From Umbelopsis isabellina (lineage: Eukaryota; Mucoromycota; Umbelopsidomycetes; Umbelopsidales; Umbelopsidaceae), in the NCBI GenBank assembly GCA_016758905.1, contig JAEPQZ010000004.1, positions 1,488,001 through 1,552,000 of the forward strand: a DNA stretch of 64,000 nt. The letters are read 5' to 3'. The notes beneath the pieces are model-generated. The model did no database searches. It was not told where the DNA came from and saw only the letters and a program-made list of their open reading frames with translations. The first letter of the stretch is position 1. Each line of letters starts with the position of its first letter. Shown here piece by piece: positions 24,064-37,443 of the stretch. Both the position numbers and the translations under genes were made by a program.

Positions 24064-25868
24064 TCAGCTCAAGCTATCAGTGATTAAAGTATCAACATTC
24101 TCGTGTCGCTTGACAAGTCGCACTGTGAATGGAACGGGTGCAAAGGTAGTCGACACACCATCTTTACTTCGATTGATTTCGGTTTTTCCTTCAAAGCGGT
24201 AACAAGCAAGCATACGTGCCGCGGCCAAAAATAAACTGCGTTCGGCGAGATGAATACCTACACAGACTCGACGACCAGTGGAAAACGCCAAGTGCGGGCG
24301 GTCTTCGACAGTTTGAGAAAAGTGGGTGGAGTCGTGTTCTGTGACGTACTTCATATGGCGAGCTGGTAAGAATGATCCAGGGTCTGTGTAGCGTTCAGGA
24401 TCTCTATGGATAGCATAGGCGTTGACAATCACAGTTGCGTTGGCTGGAATCACATAGTTCTTATAAACATCAGCAGAGCTTGTAGCATGCGGTACTCCCA
24501 AAGGCGTAGGCGTGCGAAACCTTAAAGTTTCTAATATCACACATTGGAGATACACAAGCTTGTCCTCTACATTAAGCATCGAGTAAGGTGACTGATGAAG
24601 GCAACGGCTGCATATCAGGTGCAACACTTACCATCTGTAGCAGCAGGTAATCTATTCTTGCCGACCACCGACACAATTTCTTCGAATACCTTGTCTTGAA
24701 TTTCTGGATAGTTCGTTAATATAGCTGTAAGCCATTGCAGTGTCGACGCTGTAGTTTCGGATCCTATATTCGCCGGATTACAAAGTTAGTAGCTTAGCAG
24801 CACATCCCAATGAGAGAATTTCACCAGGAGGGTTTCTTTCGTTACCTGCGCCTACGAATACACCGGCGAAACCAACTCGTTGGACGTGAGTAAGTTGACC
24901 AATCACCTCTTTGAAAAAGCAATCGCTGCTCTGTGCCGATTGCTTATCTAGCTTATCAAACAATGGGCCGTAAAATGAGAAAAGCTTATTGCGAGCAAGA
25001 ACAGCAAAACTATGTTGAGTAGGAAGGAACCATTTGATAATCGGAAAGAATTCTAATAGCTGCTCTTTGGGCCCTAAAAATGTAGCTGCTCCAGCAGTAA
25101 GCTCGAAGACTTGCTGTAGTTCTTTATCACCTGGTTTCATTTTCATGATATCACCGAATGCGATCTTGAGCACAACGAGCATGGAGTAATCTTCTATCAA
25201 TCTGCAGATAGGAACACCCAATGCACTTTTGGAATCTTTTGCCTCCATGTTCATAGATTGTAACAAGGTATGTGTTTCTTGATCAAATAATGGCTGATAG
25301 TCATTTATCTTCTTCTTGGTCAAACCAGAATGAGCTTGGGGATGCAATGTTACCATTTGACTCTTCGGACAAATAGATATCCTATCCGTATTGTACATAC
25401 CAATTCGACGAAGAAATCTCCAGTATTTACCATACGGATAAAATGCAAAACCACCACCAGACTCTAGATTGCCATTGCAATTAATACATGTATATGCAAG
25501 GAATAACCATATGACAGGCACTTGCCTCCGTCGAAAAAACCGTCGACTAAAACACTGCTGATATCTCGCGAAGAATAGATCGATCCACGACTAACAATAA
25601 GGTCCTTGACTGAGGTTGCATCATTGAGAATGATCCAGCGTTTGATACCGAGCTTCAATGTAAAGATAGGGCCAATCTGCTTACTCCAATGTAAAAACAG
25701 CTTTTCAGGAGGTTCTTTCGATGCTAAAGCCAACAGGTGACCAATGACTGGAAAACAACCCGGTGCTAAAGGAGGCAAGCCATCTTCATTTCCTTTCGAC
25801 CACCACCAAGCAGTCATAGCTGCGATGAAAGTGACTGCAAGTCCTGCAAGCAATATAGAACTTTGCAT
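24064..25868 (-). CDS. Cytochrome P450 monooxygenase
   Basis: Membrane-anchored heme-thiolate oxidase. Four exons (25526-25868, 24846-25463, 24632-24763, 24064-24566) give 531 residues. An N-terminal membrane anchor (ILLAGLAVTFIAAMTAWWW) is followed by the proline-rich hinge LPPLAPGCFPVIGH. The I-helix oxygen-binding region reads FVGAGSETTAST across the second splice junction. The K-helix ETLR motif and the heme loop FSTGRRVCVG with the ligand cysteine are present. The first intron uses a GC donor (GCAAGT) at 25525, and the frame closes only with it. Substrate is not predictable from sequence. The arrangement resembles the expanded P450 families of Mucorales, but the exact CYP family cannot be assigned without a search. 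Confidence 0.93.
25464..25525 (-). other. GC-AG intron in the P450 gene
   Basis: The donor is GCAAGTG instead of GTAAGTG, with an otherwise perfect U1-complementary donor, and the acceptor reads TCTAG. Joining gives GES then GGGFAFYPYGKYWR, the usual substrate-recognition and WxxxR region of P450s. Confidence 0.8.
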
Positions 25869-26329
25869 TAGGCTAAGTATAAGAAAGTCAAAGGAAGGAG
25901 GACGATCACATATACTGATGCGTTCCTAATATTTTGTGCACAAACGTCCAGGTGGTCTCTTGCCAAAATGGGCTTGTGCATTGTCCATTTAAAATTCGAC
26001 ATTATTGAGCTTCCTGTACCATCCTTTGGGAGAGAAGCGTGCGGTCAGGAAGACAAATCGCATTGAGATCGTGTTCCACGCAATTTCCGAGAGCAATATT
26101 GGAACACATTTATTCTAAATTCAAAGTTTCGGCAGTTCTCCATGCCCAGTTCCTTGTGTCCGACCTTGGTGTACAGTGCGCCACTCGGTCCGGATACAAG
26201 CTAGACATGGCAAAATTATAGAGGCAGAACGAATTGAAATTGATTGGAATCAGAAAATATATTTATTCTAACACGCGTATCGAAAATATTTTGTACAAAA
26301 GCAAGTTGCTATAATATTACAAACAACAC
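25869..26329. other. P450 promoter and convergent 3' flank, no gene seen
   Basis: No supported frame on either strand. Confidence 0.5.
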
Positions 26330-27360
26330 TCAGTCTATCTTTTTCTTCTTCTCCTCGTCCTCCTCCATCTTAAGCTCGTTACGCCACTCGACTGGCAATT
26401 GTCCCAGTGTATTTTTCTTTGCTCTATCATTGACAATCTTGGCCAAAATCTGGAAACGTGCACGTTTAAGTTCCATCTCCAAACCAGGCATCTTGCATTC
26501 CTGGCCAATACGAGCCAAAGTTTCTATGTCAATAACACCATTGATATCTTCATGAAGCGGACTCAAGTTTGGCTTTGGTTTTGATTGCGATGCAGTGGGT
26601 TCCGTAGAGGAAAATGGAGCAGTAATTGCCGTGGGCAAAATCAATTCTTTGGAAGATGACAGCTCTACGTTGCTCAAGATGCTATCTAATTCGGGAGAAG
26701 TCTCGAAATCCAGACAATTGTGTGACGTAAGATACTGAAGATGTTGCGCTCCTTTGTAAGCTATATAAAAGGGCAATTAGATATACGGATCAAACTCCAG
26801 TAAGAAGTTCTCTTTGGGTTTACCTTTGTAATGACTGTACAATCGGAACAAGTTATATGCTAATGGAATGTTTGGTATGAGAGGAACAATGGCAAATGTA
26901 CAAGCTACTGGCACCCAGTAAGCTGAATACCACATATATTTGTTGTGGTAGGGCAATCGATTTTCCAGAGCTTTCTGCAGATGCTGCTGTATTGCCGAAT
27001 TATCAATTGATGTAGGATATCTGACAGGAACCTTCAATATGTGTATAGATCAATTGTCAGTCTCGTAACCCAAAGATACATTTTGCCTGCAGCGTCACTT
27101 ACCTTGGTCAACTCGTTTTCCAAATCTTCTTTTATGGGCACACCTTTCAGAAACCACTCTTGATAGTCCATTCGATCCATAAAATGATTGCCATTTTTGA
27201 ACAGTTTGCCTTTCCATGAAGAAGGATCTGCATCACCAAATTTGTCCCATTTGGACGCTGTCCAGTCGACGACTTTCGTTAACTTCGAAGTCGTAGGTAG
27301 AGTCGAGTGGCAGTAGTATGCCCAACGATTCTTTAAAATGGGGACGACGAGAATACGCAT
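26330..27360 (-). CDS. Mitochondrial K+/H+ exchange-related protein (Mit_KHE1 family)
   Basis: Members of this fungal family sit in the mitochondrial inner membrane and are linked to K+/H+ exchange and volume control. Three exons (27103-27360, 26824-27031, 26330-26760) give 298 residues. The N-terminus MRILVVPILKNRWAYYCHS and the following DWTASKWDKFGDADPSSWK to MDRMDYQEWFLKGVP stretch are characteristic. Two hydrophobic segments, YSAYWVPVACTFAIVPLIPNI and the adjacent LAYNLFRLYSHYK, form the membrane part. The C-terminal half carries helical, charged sequence ending in a Lys-rich tail. It is transcribed divergently from the DDX42-type helicase gene with 402 bases between the start codons. 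Confidence 0.85.
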
Positions 27361-27762
27361 TACAAAGGAAGTGAAAAAGTGCTATAGCTTGGGGTTATTG
27401 GGACCGTGACAATTTTGGTATATTTGCGGAGTCGGCTCATGACGTTATAAACGTGCAAACGGTGTGTTTGACTCATAACACAGTATCACCATCATAACAG
27501 CTTGCCCACATGTTTGGAATCAATCAATAAAGTCAATAGTTTGCAAGAACACATTGACCTTTTTGATACATATTTGCCTAAAGGCTAAACTTGGACTCAT
27601 AGCGAGAACATTATATGAGCCAGTCCATGCGCGTACCAGAGGCGCGAAAGCCAATCCATAATATACACGTGACTGCTCTAAATTTTCGCCTTTGAGTTAC
27701 TCTGCTGAGCAACCTGTGGACCAATTCAAAGGATTCTTCAAACAATCTGGTGAATTGTTACC
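27361..27762. promoter_or_regulatory. Shared divergent promoter region
   Basis: 402 bases between start codons of the mitochondrial exchanger-related gene (minus) and the helicase gene (plus). No coding frame. The size suggests a bidirectional promoter. Confidence 0.45.
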
Positions 27763-30526
<2,764 letters not shown>

Positions 30527-30772
30527 GCTCAACCGTAGAATAAAATGCTACTATAAATTTTGAGACAAGCTTACTATGCATTGTATATGTGGTATTATAA
30601 AAACCGTTGCAACTGTGCCGATCCTTTTCAATAAGTAACTTGATGGGGGGTACAAAGGCATATTGGATGTGGGGCTGCCTATTATGGTCATTAACGACAC
30701 AGTGAATAAATTGCTATTCTAAACAATTGTGTTCCGATGTGTAACTGGTTATAGAAAGCCCTTTTCAAGACT

Positions 30773-30779
30773 TATATAA
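30773..30779 (+). promoter_or_regulatory. TATA-like box before the CreA-like gene
   Basis: TATATAA about 60 bases upstream of the ATG at 30840. Between it and the ATG lies a pyrimidine-rich stretch. There is no other gene between here and the helicase stop at 30526. Confidence 0.35.
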
Positions 30780-30839
30780 CTAGAGAGCTACCATTTTGAT
30801 TCCCCTTCACAAGTTGTTAAATTTTCCTCTTACTCTTCT

Positions 30840-31649
30840 ATGCAAAGCGTAATGGTGGCTTCCTCTACTACCGCAATGTCTTCATATCATAAAAACAATA
30901 ATGCATCTATGCAGATGCTCCCACGGCCTCACAAGTGTCCTCTGTGCCCCAAATCATTCTATCGCCATGAACACCAAACTAGACACCTTCGAACTCATAC
31001 AGGGGAACGACCACACGGTTGTACTTACCCTAGTTGTGACCGACGCTTCGCTCGTTCCGATGAGCTAGCTCGCCATATGCGGATCCATACCCAACCAACC
31101 TCAGTGTCATTTCGCAGAGCTTCGCCTAGAAAGAGAAGGGAAAGCAAGGATAAGAAATGGAGTGCTGAAGATGAGATGGCCTACAGTGAACAGCAAAAAT
31201 TCTGCTCTGTCATTCGCTTTGCTTCTGTTCGACCACGTCAACCACCTGCTCGTCTTGGTACTCCTCGATCTGAACCTGGCAGCTGGAACTTGCAACGATG
31301 TCCTGTGCCACGGTGCCTCAAAAGCTTTTGGCGTCCTGGTCAATTGACAAGACATATTCAAGTTCAACACCCTGGAGCAATGGATGGCAGCAGCACCGAA
31401 GACTCTGATGAAGGTGTTGACACCCCTGCCACAACACCACCCATGAGCCCCTCAAAACCTATGACAATGGAATGTAACATGGATACCTCTCCCATTATCC
31501 CTTCTAGGTCTCCAATGACGATGAGCACATTGCCTCCGCTGGATCCGCGTTTGCATTCCCCAAGCATTTTACCATCAGTAGATTATCAATACCGCTCACA
31601 AGACCGTCAGTCTACTAGACTTCCTTCTATCCAGTCATTGCTATCATGA
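30840..31649 (+). CDS. CreA/Mig1-like C2H2 zinc-finger transcription factor
   Basis: Probable repressor acting in carbon catabolite control. A single-exon gene of 269 residues. The two tandem fingers (C33, C36, H49, H53 and C61, C66, H79, H83) carry the family recognition helices RHEHQTRH and RSDELARH and the TGERPH linker, as in CreA/Mig1, which bind GC-rich boxes. A basic patch ([12 protein letters not shown]) follows and may be a nuclear signal. A third finger, C154, C159, H172, H177 ([12 protein letters not shown]), is not part of the usual CreA layout. The C-terminus is Ser/Pro-rich with many SP and TP sites and ends LPSIQSLLS. Target and regulation cannot be read from the sequence. Confidence 0.85.
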   Translation: MQSVMVASSTTAMSSYHKNNNASMQMLPRPHKCPLCPKSFYRHEHQTRHLRTHTGERPHGCTYPSCDRRFARSDELARHMRIHTQPTSVSFRRASPRKRRESKDKKWSAEDEMAYSEQQKFCSVIRFASVRPRQPPARLGTPRSEPGSWNLQRCPVPRCLKSFWRPGQLTRHIQVQHPGAMDGSSTEDSDEGVDTPATTPPMSPSKPMTMECNMDTSPIIPSRSPMTMSTLPPLDPRLHSPSILPSVDYQYRSQDRQSTRLPSIQSLLS

Positions 31650-33057
31650 GGCTAAATACGCTACAGAAAGTCATGTATGACAAAACACGCTGTTTCTCAT
31701 TTATTGCCCTATTCGTTCGGGCCCCTGCACAAAGTTGTCTTTAAAGTTGCATTTCATCATGCTCTCAATATACCATTCAAATGTAAATAACAGTAATGCT
31801 TCTCATTTCCATCTACCATATTTGCCCACATCTTTCAAGCACACGATGCTTGTGTAAAAAATAAAACAAAAACAACTTTAACTTATAGCTCAAATCAGCA
31901 TCCAGTAGTTTTGGTTACTATATACAAATATAGCGAACGCGGGGGGTGGAGAAAAACGTAAAGCGTCAGGGGCTGCGCCGTAATCAGCTGGATGGAGAAG
32001 TGAGGAAATCGAGTGGAGAAAGATGATCATGCCAAAAGATTTGTTGCATTTATGGAACTGCCTTTACTGGCCATCCGTTTTTTTTGCCCATTTCCTCATC
32101 AGCCAAAAACTCCCCATTTAATTTAGTGTGGAGAGAATATGTACTGGCGAAAAACCTGCGGGGCTGTTACCACAGGGGTAAAGGGGCACGTTCACTTTAT
32201 TATCCTAAGGGCCTGGTCCTATTGGCATAGTTCCTGCTTTACACTATGCCCGCACGGCCAACATTTTCATCATGTAGCAACAGCATTCGATTCAGATTGA
32301 AGCAGGCGATTATTTTCTCTATATTAGTGATTCTAATATTCATTTAACAAGTTTGACAACTAAAACTTTGAACACGAGCCAGCTGCAAATGACACCAACT
32401 GCTAAATATAAAGCAAAAGTGATCAGAAAACTAAACCTCCGGATTGGGACGAATACTTAGCAGCCACCCGCAGCTCACGTTGTCATACTACACAAATATT
32501 ATACCTGATTAAACCAGTTAATACATGTATTTACACGTATTTGCCTGCAGAAAAACGCACGTTCATCCCATGACTATATCCTAATTATCTAGTGAATTGT
32601 AAAGTCAACATTGTCTTCAGCCCATTCGGCGAATGATCAGCGTGACATATGAACCGAATATATCGATCTAATTTTATAACTTGATGCTATGTAGATATTT
32701 CTTATTCGCGCATAAACACCTTTGAATAAATGGTTGTATGCGTATTATGCTATCAGTGCATATTATATATAGCGAACGAATGCTTTGTCGCTCTTTTGTG
32801 ATACTTTATTCTCACAAAAGAGAAACTCCCAGAGAGGCGTATTAGCATACCTGGTATATGTATGCCGTCGAAATTATAATATGCGTATAAGAAAGATGAT
32901 GATGTACGGGTAACCTATACCAAGTTTTTCCATTTCTACCATTCTTGGAGGTCCTGCTCATCGCTTTATTGTGATATTATATGCTGCTGGAGATATTAAT
33001 ACATTTCTATAGAATTCGAATTGCCTTCTCATAGCATTTTGCTGTACACAGGCGAGG
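31650..33057. other. Intergenic, 1.4 kb, no gene seen
   Basis: Convergent 3' flanks of the CreA-like gene and the membrane protein gene. AT-rich, with short chance frames only. No tRNA-like box or repeat family is evident. Confidence 0.5.
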
Positions 33058-34122
33058 TTAATGATGGCCATAGAATTTTCCACTATTTCTTTGGTCGTAA
33101 GGGCTGTATGAATGGCGAGAGTCATTTCCGATATATATATCATTCATGGCATTATCTTGTTGCAAATATGTATCATAAATATCTATATTTCAGCCCGTCA
33201 ATATAAAAAATAAATTACAGCATTGGCCTATACAAGACGTTTTAAACATGTTACTTACGTGCTACATGGGTAAGGTTATATACGATGCCAACGGCTACTG
33301 CAAGTGCTTCTGGGAGCGTATCAAACAGGTACTGTATTATTTCGCTGGTCACCACAATACTAGTACTTGGAACTGCAATGGCTACCACGTCGTAAGCAGC
33401 TCTCACAGTTGCAATCAGGCCCAGCAATAACAGTACAAAGGCATTCTTAGGGTCTCTTGCTTTTGGCATATTAATAAGCGTTATAGCCATAGAAAACACT
33501 GAAGCGCCAAGCAGAAGCCCTTTTGATATCCCTCTGATAGTAACACCGAGGCTTTGATGATCAGCATTCATCATTTCAATGGTTCCAAGTATGCCCAAGG
33601 CTTGGCCAACTACAGCTATGAGAATACCCAATGATACGGCAGATTTCAGTAACGGTGGTGGAAATTGACCAGCATACACCCTTGCGTATATCCAACGAAA
33701 AAGTAGACGATAAATGCATAAGAGTACAAAAACAGATCCAAGTTTTGATATGATTTCGGTGGCTGTAATAAAGCCATCGCTTGGATCGCTTGTTTGTGTC
33801 CATACTATTTTCATTATCTCACCGACTGTTCGGATGACTACTTCCCAATGATTACAATTAGATTTGTTAGCTTGAAAGAAGATTGTAAAATACGGCCAGT
33901 GGCCCTTACCGGTAAGATTGACGAGATAATAATACGGTTCAAACCGATTAGTCGAAAGAAAACGGAAGCCAACACACAGCAATTCTACTACAAATATAGA
34001 ACTATTTCGGGACATGTTAGTGTCTTTGACAACCCCTTTAAAGAGCCTGTGAAAGAACTGTACCCGGCAATGATAGCTGGAACCAAAGTCGGCGTCGTTA
34101 TTAAGCTTGATGGTGTCGACAT
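33058..34122 (-). CDS. Multi-pass membrane protein, fungal unknown family
   Basis: Four exons (34064-34122, 33910-34001, 33259-33840, 33058-33182) total 858 bases and give 285 residues. The first intron has an ACTAAC branch and a TAG acceptor, the second a CTAAC branch, and the third a GTAAGT donor. About six hydrophobic helices are visible: LVPAIIAGSIFVVELLCVGF, EIISKLGSVFVLLCIYRLLF, SLGILIAVVGQALGIL, GISKGLLLGASVFSMAIT, FVLLLLGLIATVRAAYDVVA and LPEALAVAVGIVYNL. A soluble tail rich in Asp, Asn, Tyr and His follows and ends FYGHH. The layout resembles fungal DUF7702 or RTA1-like proteins, but I cannot decide between them. Function unknown. Confidence 0.68.
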
Positions 34123-34166
34123 GGCAGGATATATACTATTGGGTTTTGTTTTTGACAATTAATTCA

Positions 34167-34466
34167 TTATGATTGCAATCTGTTTACTTTATATATACCG
34201 TGTAGCAAGAAACTCCGAGTCGTTGCTTCGGTCGCATCACGGTGAATTGCTACCACATTTGGAGGATTAGCAACTCCATATGGCAGTTCATTGGTCCAAG
34301 CCTCAATTTCATAGGGCGAATCGTGGCTGGAAAGGGACATGCGCAGCCCCCTCTCGGGTGAGCTTAGATTCCAACTTACAAAAACGTAATTTCTCTTTCC
34401 ATCATCAAAACCGTCGATCCTACTAATTTGTTTTGTAGTACTGTATGGTATGTGTTTGTACAGCAT
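34167..34466 (-). CDS. Possible small protein, unknown
   Basis: A single frame of about 99 codons between the membrane-protein gene and the phosphodiesterase gene, all on the minus strand. The sequence looks protein-like (FDDGKRNYVFVSWNLSSP, then SPYEIEAWTNELPYG) but no family is recognised. I tested joining it to the downstream gene and found no splice pair in the right phase. It could be a real short gene, a decayed gene piece or chance. Confidence 0.3.
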   Translation of the reverse strand: MLYKHIPYSTTKQISRIDGFDDGKRNYVFVSWNLSSPERGLRMSLSSHDSPYEIEAWTNELPYGVANPPNVVAIHRDATEATTRSFLLHGIYKVNRLQS

Positions 34467-34659
34467 CACATATTTAATATCTATATGTTACAGTCTCTAT
34501 ACTACAAAAGCGGTGACGGATCGAACTAAAATGTACATATTCAAATCAAAAAAGAAAAGATGGCGAGTGATAGGAATGTGGTGTAAACTTCTAAATAATT
34601 TGTGCGCGGTCTTGGATGATTAGCTCCAAGAAATTCACGATAAGTTGGTGTGAGATGTA

Positions 34660-36625
34660 TTAGGGGGTCTCCTTGACAGATGGTGATGGGTCGATTTTTG
34701 TCGAATGATTTGGAAACATATTTTGAATGACTGTTTAAACTTGTTAATATTTGATCCCATAAAAAATTCTAATCCGACATGAGTTTTGAGTTACCTTTTG
34801 TTGTCTCAGGGTCTAAGGATGATGATCTTCGAGATCTGCTAGTAGATTGTGGAGTAAGCAACAGACTCTGTTCTTGCTGCTTTCTCTCTACTTCTGCCTG
34901 CATGGATTGCTTCAAAGTAAAGCCGGGCTCATCACTTTTCCTGCGTATCACAGCTTCGCCATTTCGAAGTGTTTCGTCGTCTGTCATGGAACGGGTCGGT
35001 AAAGTTTGTTGGCTAGAACTTCGCGCGCCATGAAGTCCGCGGCGATGGCCTCTAGCACTTGCTGGTCTAAAAATGTTGGCATGATCTGGAATGACTACAA
35101 TGCCAGCAGCCACACTGACTCTACGACCTGTCGGATTGAGTATCGGACGCTTGGGCAAGATGGCCTGAGGCAGTTGATTTTCTTCAGGATTGGGCGGAGG
35201 TGTGGCTGATAAGGGTCGATCTCGAATACGCTCCCATTGAGCTCTATTTGCACTTAGAGTATCGACAAACGTGCCAGCGGCAGGCAAGAATTCGGCAAAG
35301 GCTTCAAAGTATGGTTTGACAACGTAATCGCTGAATTTGAGCGATACGCTATATTGAGTAGTTTCATTTCGATCCATGCCTGGAGATAGAGGTAAACTGT
35401 ATAATTTTTCAGCATCACCTTGGCGGAAGAACTCCTCTATCACAAGATCTGACCATTGTTGACATAAGTGCCACGGACGCACAGTATTACTGATATCCGC
35501 AGCATGTAATAAAATATTGCAAAGCGTTTGTCGTTGCTTGTCATCTAATTCCAGTGCAACAACCTTGATATTCACAGAAGCAGTGCTCGTTGATGGCTGA
35601 TCAGTGGTTTGACTTTCTTGTTTGGAATCTGAGAGGGATGTGGCGGCCATGTGCTTATCAATATCCTGCAAGTCGTTTGCCAGCACATCATCAACGTCGT
35701 CAACATCATCGTCTGTTGCAGACAGCTCATCGTCGGATGGCGACATATATTCTATTATCGTACCAAGCTGTTCTTGCAGTTCATAATGGAATATCATGTC
35801 TGTTGCCAAAATCATTTTTATAATAGATGATCGAAATTGTTGTTCGGTTACGACTTTTCCAGCGTCTTGAGAAGCTTTTTTGAGGCGGCGTAACAATTGG
35901 TGGTGTGTTAATAAATCCATGGTTAACGTACAAGAATGTGATTCAAGGACAGAAGTGTTTTTGTAACGTTTTGCCAGATCTGTTTTGCGATTGACTTGAT
36001 ATACATTATTGTACCCGGGCTAAAAATGTCGCAAAATAAATTAGAAAATGTAAAATTAGCCAACAATCTTTATATGTCAATGGCCTCATTGTCAACGTAC
36101 ATGACCAATATCGTGACACAAAGCAGCAATCAAAAGCGCAGCCATATCAAGGGTCGAAAGGTGTTGTGCCGCTTCCAGATCATTGAGCATATAAAAGATC
36201 ACAGCCGTTACATCGACAGCATGGAAAAATGAATGGTAAGGATTCTCTAAATAACCATGGTCAACATCAATGATAAAGTCGAGTAGCTGCGATGCCGTAG
36301 CGCCAATGGCCATGTCCATTTTTAAGCGAATGAACATGCCAAGTACACTTCCATAAAGTTCTGCTCTTGATTTGTTTAAGACTTCAAAGTCGGGAGAGAT
36401 TTTACTGTACGATCCATTAGCGAATTTTAACATGGTCTAAAAGAGATTAATGTGAACAGCTTCAGTAAAACAAGCCAGTACTCTTATGTAAAGTGGCTGA
36501 ATCGACGTTACCCTTTCAACTATAAAGAGATCCTCCGCTGGGAGTGTGTTATGCCTCAATACCAACATGGTGGTGGGTTCTGATCGGTCAAGAAACAACG
36601 CAGTAATAAGTGAAGCAAGGCTCAT
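34660..36625 (-). CDS. 3',5'-cyclic nucleotide phosphodiesterase, class I
   Basis: Hydrolyses cAMP and/or cGMP to the 5'-monophosphate, ending cyclic-nucleotide signalling. Four exons (36512-36625, 36101-36436, 34795-36019, 34660-34730) give 581 residues. The HD-type metal site is complete: CHDIGH joins PGYNNVY across the second intron, matching the PDEase I signature. The upstream histidine motif reads NPYHSFFHAVDV, with Ser where most members have Asn. ATDMIFHYELQ and LLHAADISNTVRPW carry the next metal and purine-contact regions. An acidic insert (about 60 residues, DDDVDDVDDV) sits between them. The C-terminal tail is Ser/Arg-rich, and a short last exon adds FPNHSTKIDPSPSVKETP. The N-terminal 38 residues are short for the family, and an unseen upstream exon is possible. 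Confidence 0.9.
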
Positions 36626-37443
36626 TTAAACGCATTTGAAAAATCGTCGGGATTTAAAATATGCCTCTCGGAACGCTTGCATCACCTGCCGAAAACGTGA
36701 GCGGATATGGCAGAAAAGAAAACATGCAGTGGCAGATACAGCAACAGTCTCTAAACACCAATGTTTCATGCTGAAAAATCCACTGAATAATTGAATGGTA
36801 CGAGATCCATCGTAAATCAAATAAATATATGTTGATGAGATAGATACATTGAGGTTGATATAAAGATTCATGCATGATGGCTGCACGAAGTACAACCGGC
36901 AGAGAAAAGTTAGCTGTTGCGATCAAGTGTATTATTTAAAATTTGGAGCAGTAGGTCTAATGCATAATTGGCCATTAATCGTCATAGTATTCAGAGGCAT
37001 ACATGTCTAGCTGCCTATTTACTGATTAAAATCGAGAGACTGTTGGGAACTACACTTGTTTTATGTTGAAAGCACACGTTGCTTGACATAAATGACCCTC
37101 GCGACACCCGGTCAGCTGCTTAAAAAAAAATATCTGGCCCGCGTGGCTGCCATGGCGATAGTGAGCATATGCCAAGTTTGTACAATGGGTTCAGCCGATT
37201 GAAATATAGAGTGCTATGAAAAAGCTTCATAATGATAGTGCTGGTATTACCACAGTAACTTTCAAAATTGTGATCGACGCTGACTTTAGCATGGGAGGAT
37301 AGTCAGATTTTCAGTACATATTGCATCATATCGCAGTTGATTAAGGCAAGTTTTTCACTTCGTGACGTTCAAGTCACTTTTGAATTTCCATTGGGGGCCA
37401 AAAATTGTGTGACAAGCAAGGCAAGTCTTCCAGCTGCACCAAC
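36626..37443. promoter_or_regulatory. Divergent promoter region of phosphodiesterase and RING genes
   Basis: About 820 bases. Minus-strand frames near 36626-36926 could hide a 5' exon of the phosphodiesterase, but no in-phase splice pair was found. Confidence 0.4.

Noticed and set aside
25395-25440. GTATGTAC donor in P450 exon 2
   Set aside because: No acceptor in the right phase was found and the frame is open across it, so I kept it as coding.
31920-32280. GC-richer patch that might hold a structural RNA
   Set aside because: No A/B boxes, cloverleaf or other RNA signature could be seen.
33794-34162. 122-codon plus-strand frame
   Set aside because: It is antisense to three exons of the membrane-protein gene, whose splice sites and phases fit well.
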